Of a stretch of DNA of 7,066 bases, positions 5,656-7,066 are shown piece after piece. A model generated the notes under the pieces. The model was given only the letters and a program-made list of their open reading frames with translations, ran no database searches and had not been told where the DNA came from. Origin of the DNA: Methanosarcinales archaeon (lineage in GTDB: Archaea; Halobacteriota; Methanosarcinia; Methanosarcinales; Methanocomedenaceae). Each line of letters opens with the position of its first letter. The first letter of the stretch is position 1. The position numbers and the translations under genes are program-made. The DNA lies in NCBI GenBank assembly GCA_030638625.1, contig DAOWEE010000136.1, positions 1 to 7,066 of the forward strand, written 5' to 3'.

Positions 5656-6492
5656 ATGGAAGCCGTTAAACTGGAAGTGGCAGAGTCAAGGATTCTCGTG
5701 CTCACAGGTGAGAAATCATTTGAAGATATGAAAGAACTTGCCTGGAACAAGAAGACTGCTGCATTCGGTGGATTAAAGAATATGCTATCCCGGCCCAAGC
5801 CAGAGGATATTACCATAACCCATTCTGAGAAACAGTATAAACCTGTCTGGCATGTGGTGTGCAGTGTTCACCTTGAGTATAAACGCAGACAAGAGTACCT
5901 TATCAAAATCGATGACCCTGCTGTCCAAAAGGTAATGCTTTGCGGCGAGGAGAAGGAGCTGAGTCCAGAGCGCAATGTGAGTGTAACAAGTACCGAGCAC
6001 TGTGCAGAGGATGATTCCAGGGAGATTTTTATGGATGCCCACACAGAGGATGCGGTGGAGTTTTCAAAGTATCTGGAAATGCCCAACCGCCTGATATCTG
6101 AGACCGAGGAACTGATGGGGGATGACAGCATCGTGATTCCGGCCAAGGTTAAGGCGGCATACCTTATCAGGAAACTTATGGGAGAATTGTTAAAACCCGT
6201 GGATGCGGATGAAGTACTGGCTGAGAATGTCAGGATAGAGACTATGGATTTGTATTTCATGCCTATCTATGCCTTTGAGTATCATTGGGAGCCCAAAAAT
6301 AAGAAGAACGTACTGGAATTTGACGGTCTCACTGGTGAGTACCAGTCAGGTAAGGTGCTAAAGGAGAAGATGGCTGAAGTGTTCTCTGAAGAGACACTGT
6401 TCGAGGTGGGTGCCGAGGTTGCCGGGTTTATTGTCCCTGGCGGTAACATTCCTGTTAAGATATTGCAGGAAGCGAGGAAGAAGGGTAAATAG
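5656..6492 (+). CDS. Hypothetical protein, soluble, 278 residues
   Basis: I do not recognise this protein. It has no signal peptide and no clear membrane helix (the most hydrophobic stretch, GAEVAGFIVPGG at about 252-263, is short), so it is probably cytoplasmic. Visible blocks are an N-terminal beta-rich part (KLEVAESRILVL, 5-16), a tryptophan/histidine segment KPVWHVVCSVHLEY (62-75), and cysteines at 69, 96 and 116 with CGEEKEL and TEHCAEDD. A central helix-rich region (about 160-190) follows. The late block MPIYAFEYHW (202-211), with EFDGLTGEY (221-229), has the aromatic-plus-DGxTG look of a beta-sheet domain. The tail is lysine-rich (QEARKKGK). The ATG at 5656 is preferred over an in-frame TTG at 5650 because it is a better codon and fits the leaderless spacing. 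Codon use resembles its neighbours and the frame is intact, so it is very likely a real gene. It lies between the cytochrome terminator and the S15 promoter, and neither neighbour suggests a function. Confidence 0.8.
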   Translation: MEAVKLEVAESRILVLTGEKSFEDMKELAWNKKTAAFGGLKNMLSRPKPEDITITHSEKQYKPVWHVVCSVHLEYKRRQEYLIKIDDPAVQKVMLCGEEKELSPERNVSVTSTEHCAEDDSREIFMDAHTEDAVEFSKYLEMPNRLISETEELMGDDSIVIPAKVKAAYLIRKLMGELLKPVDADEVLAENVRIETMDLYFMPIYAFEYHWEPKNKKNVLEFDGLTGEYQSGKVLKEKMAEVFSEETLFEVGAEVAGFIVPGGNIPVKILQEARKKGK

Positions 6493-6528
6493 TTTTCAAT
6501 TCCGTGACGATTCTCTCTGTCATACACA

Positions 6529-6543
6529 ATGTATATATTACAT
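6529..6543. promoter_or_regulatory. Box A of the S15 gene inside an inverted repeat
   Basis: TATATATTA (6532-6540) is the best TATA-like box between the hypothetical gene and S15. With usual spacing, transcription would start at about 6558-6566, leaving a leader of roughly 65-70 bases before the TTG at 6630. The box lies inside the palindrome ATGTA-TATAT-TACAT. The flanks CACA (left) and TGTG (right) also match but are offset by two bases. A regulator bound here could block TBP; that is inference. Confidence 0.45.
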
Positions 6544-6616
6544 AGTGTGGTAATATGTCCACTTTGCCACGCCACAATAAAAAACTAAAATAAATTATTT
6601 CAAGATTACTATACTC

Positions 6617-6621
6617 GGAGG
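6617..6621 (+). promoter_or_regulatory. Ribosome binding site of the S15 gene
   Basis: GGAGG sits eight bases before the TTG at 6630 and seventeen before the first ATG at 6639. The distance favours the TTG as the true start, and the resulting N-terminus, MARMHTRRRG, agrees with archaeal S15 proteins. Confidence 0.8.
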
Positions 6622-6629
6622 AACAATAA

Positions 6630-7066
6630 TTGGCCAGAATGCATACACGGAGAAGGGGACAGTCAAGATCAACAAAGCCCCTCAGAAAAGAAGCACCAGA
6701 GTGGGTTACCTTATCATCAGATGAGGTTGAGAAAAAAGTAGTAGAACTTTCCAAACTGGATAATTCCACCAGCAAGGTAGGTATTATTATGAGGGACATG
6801 TACGGAGTTCCTGACATAACTCTGTCAACAGGTAAAAAGGTGAGCAAGATATTGGAAGAGAATGATGCTGCACCAGAGTTACCAGAAGACTTTACCAATC
6901 TTGTGACCAAGGCACTGAGGCTCAGGAAACATTTGATTGCTAACCATAAGGACCAGCACAACAAGAGGGCGTTGAACATTACCGAAGCAAAGGTAAGGCG
7001 TCTGGGTAAATACTATCGCACGTCCGGTGTTTTGCCTGCCGATTGGAAATACGACCCCAAGACTGC
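6630..7066 (+). CDS. rpsO: 30S ribosomal protein S15 (archaeal uS15, eukaryotic S13-like), 3' end cut by the window
   Basis: This is a component of the small ribosomal subunit that binds 16S rRNA in the central domain. From the TTG at 6630, 145 residues are visible. The archaeal family is about 150 residues, so only a few are missing. The N-terminal extension MARMHTRRRGQSRSTKP is the archaeal/eukaryotic form that bacteria lack. It is followed by APEWVTLSSDEVEKKVVELS, then SKVGIIMRDMYGVPDI (about 48-63), and the core helices LVTKALRLRKHLIANHKDQHNKRAL with the rRNA-contact residues. The end is KVRRLGKYYRTSGVLPADWKYDPKTA. The start is set by GGAGG at 6617-6621 and by homology; starting at the ATG 6639 would lose the conserved MAR. 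The gene appears to have its own promoter and may head an operon that continues beyond the window. Confidence 0.96.
   Translation, partial: MARMHTRRRGQSRSTKPLRKEAPEWVTLSSDEVEKKVVELSKLDNSTSKVGIIMRDMYGVPDITLSTGKKVSKILEENDAAPELPEDFTNLVTKALRLRKHLIANHKDQHNKRALNITEAKVRRLGKYYRTSGVLPADWKYDPKT

Noticed and set aside
6455..6979. Antisense 174-codon open frame opposite S15
   Set aside because: It lies across the end of the hypothetical gene and most of S15, whose protein is unmistakable on the plus strand. Its translation is serine/leucine-rich with no motif, as expected of a shadow frame.
1..7066. CRISPR array, insertion sequence, tRNA or defence system
   Set aside because: No regularly spaced repeats, terminal inverted repeats with a transposase, tRNA-like cloverleaf ends or known defence-protein motifs were found on either strand by reading.

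Overview
The window reads as archaeal DNA, most likely from the Methanosarcinales or a related lineage. An ANME-2 or Methanoperedens-type anaerobic methane oxidiser is possible, but that is inference from gene content. The archaeal signs are: an alpha2-type glycyl-tRNA synthetase with its zinc-binding insertion; an S15 ribosomal protein with the archaeal/eukaryotic N-terminal extension; AT-rich intergenic gaps with TATA-like boxes placed for leaderless mRNAs; and a secreted cytochrome ending in a PGF-CTERM archaeosortase signal. Multihaem cytochromes of this size are uncommon in ordinary methanogens and common in cytochrome-rich methanotrophic relatives.

Layout. Bases 1-454 (+) hold the 3' end of a phytoene-desaturase-like FAD oxidoreductase. 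It converges, with overlapping stop codons, on a three-gene minus-strand cluster. In transcription order the cluster is a six-helix membrane protein (3805-2885), glycyl-tRNA synthetase (about 2839-1094) and a polyprenol/phytol kinase-like membrane enzyme (1062-451), with gaps of only 31-45 bases. A 190-base AT-rich divergent region (3806-3995) separates this cluster from a plus-strand octahaem cytochrome of the tetrathionate-reductase (OTR) type (3996-5522). The cytochrome ends at a clear hairpin plus T-tract terminator. Next come an unrecognised 278-residue protein (5656-6492), apparently on its own leaderless transcript, and the nearly complete gene for ribosomal protein S15, which begins with TTG at 6630 and runs off the window.

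How the genes fit together. The cytochrome is flanked by its own promoter region and terminator, so it looks like a single-gene transcription unit set among housekeeping genes. No cytochrome-maturation gene, quinone-linked partner or S-layer partner lies beside it. It should work outside the cytoplasmic membrane: the signal peptide exports it, seven CxxCH and one CxxxxCH motif bind haem, and the C-terminus is expected to be cut and lipid-anchored by an archaeosortase. Its substrate cannot be read from the sequence. The two lipid/isoprenoid-type genes at the left edge converge, so they are neighbours rather than an operon. I see no mobile element, CRISPR array, tRNA or rRNA, and no gene-free stretch longer than 190 bases.
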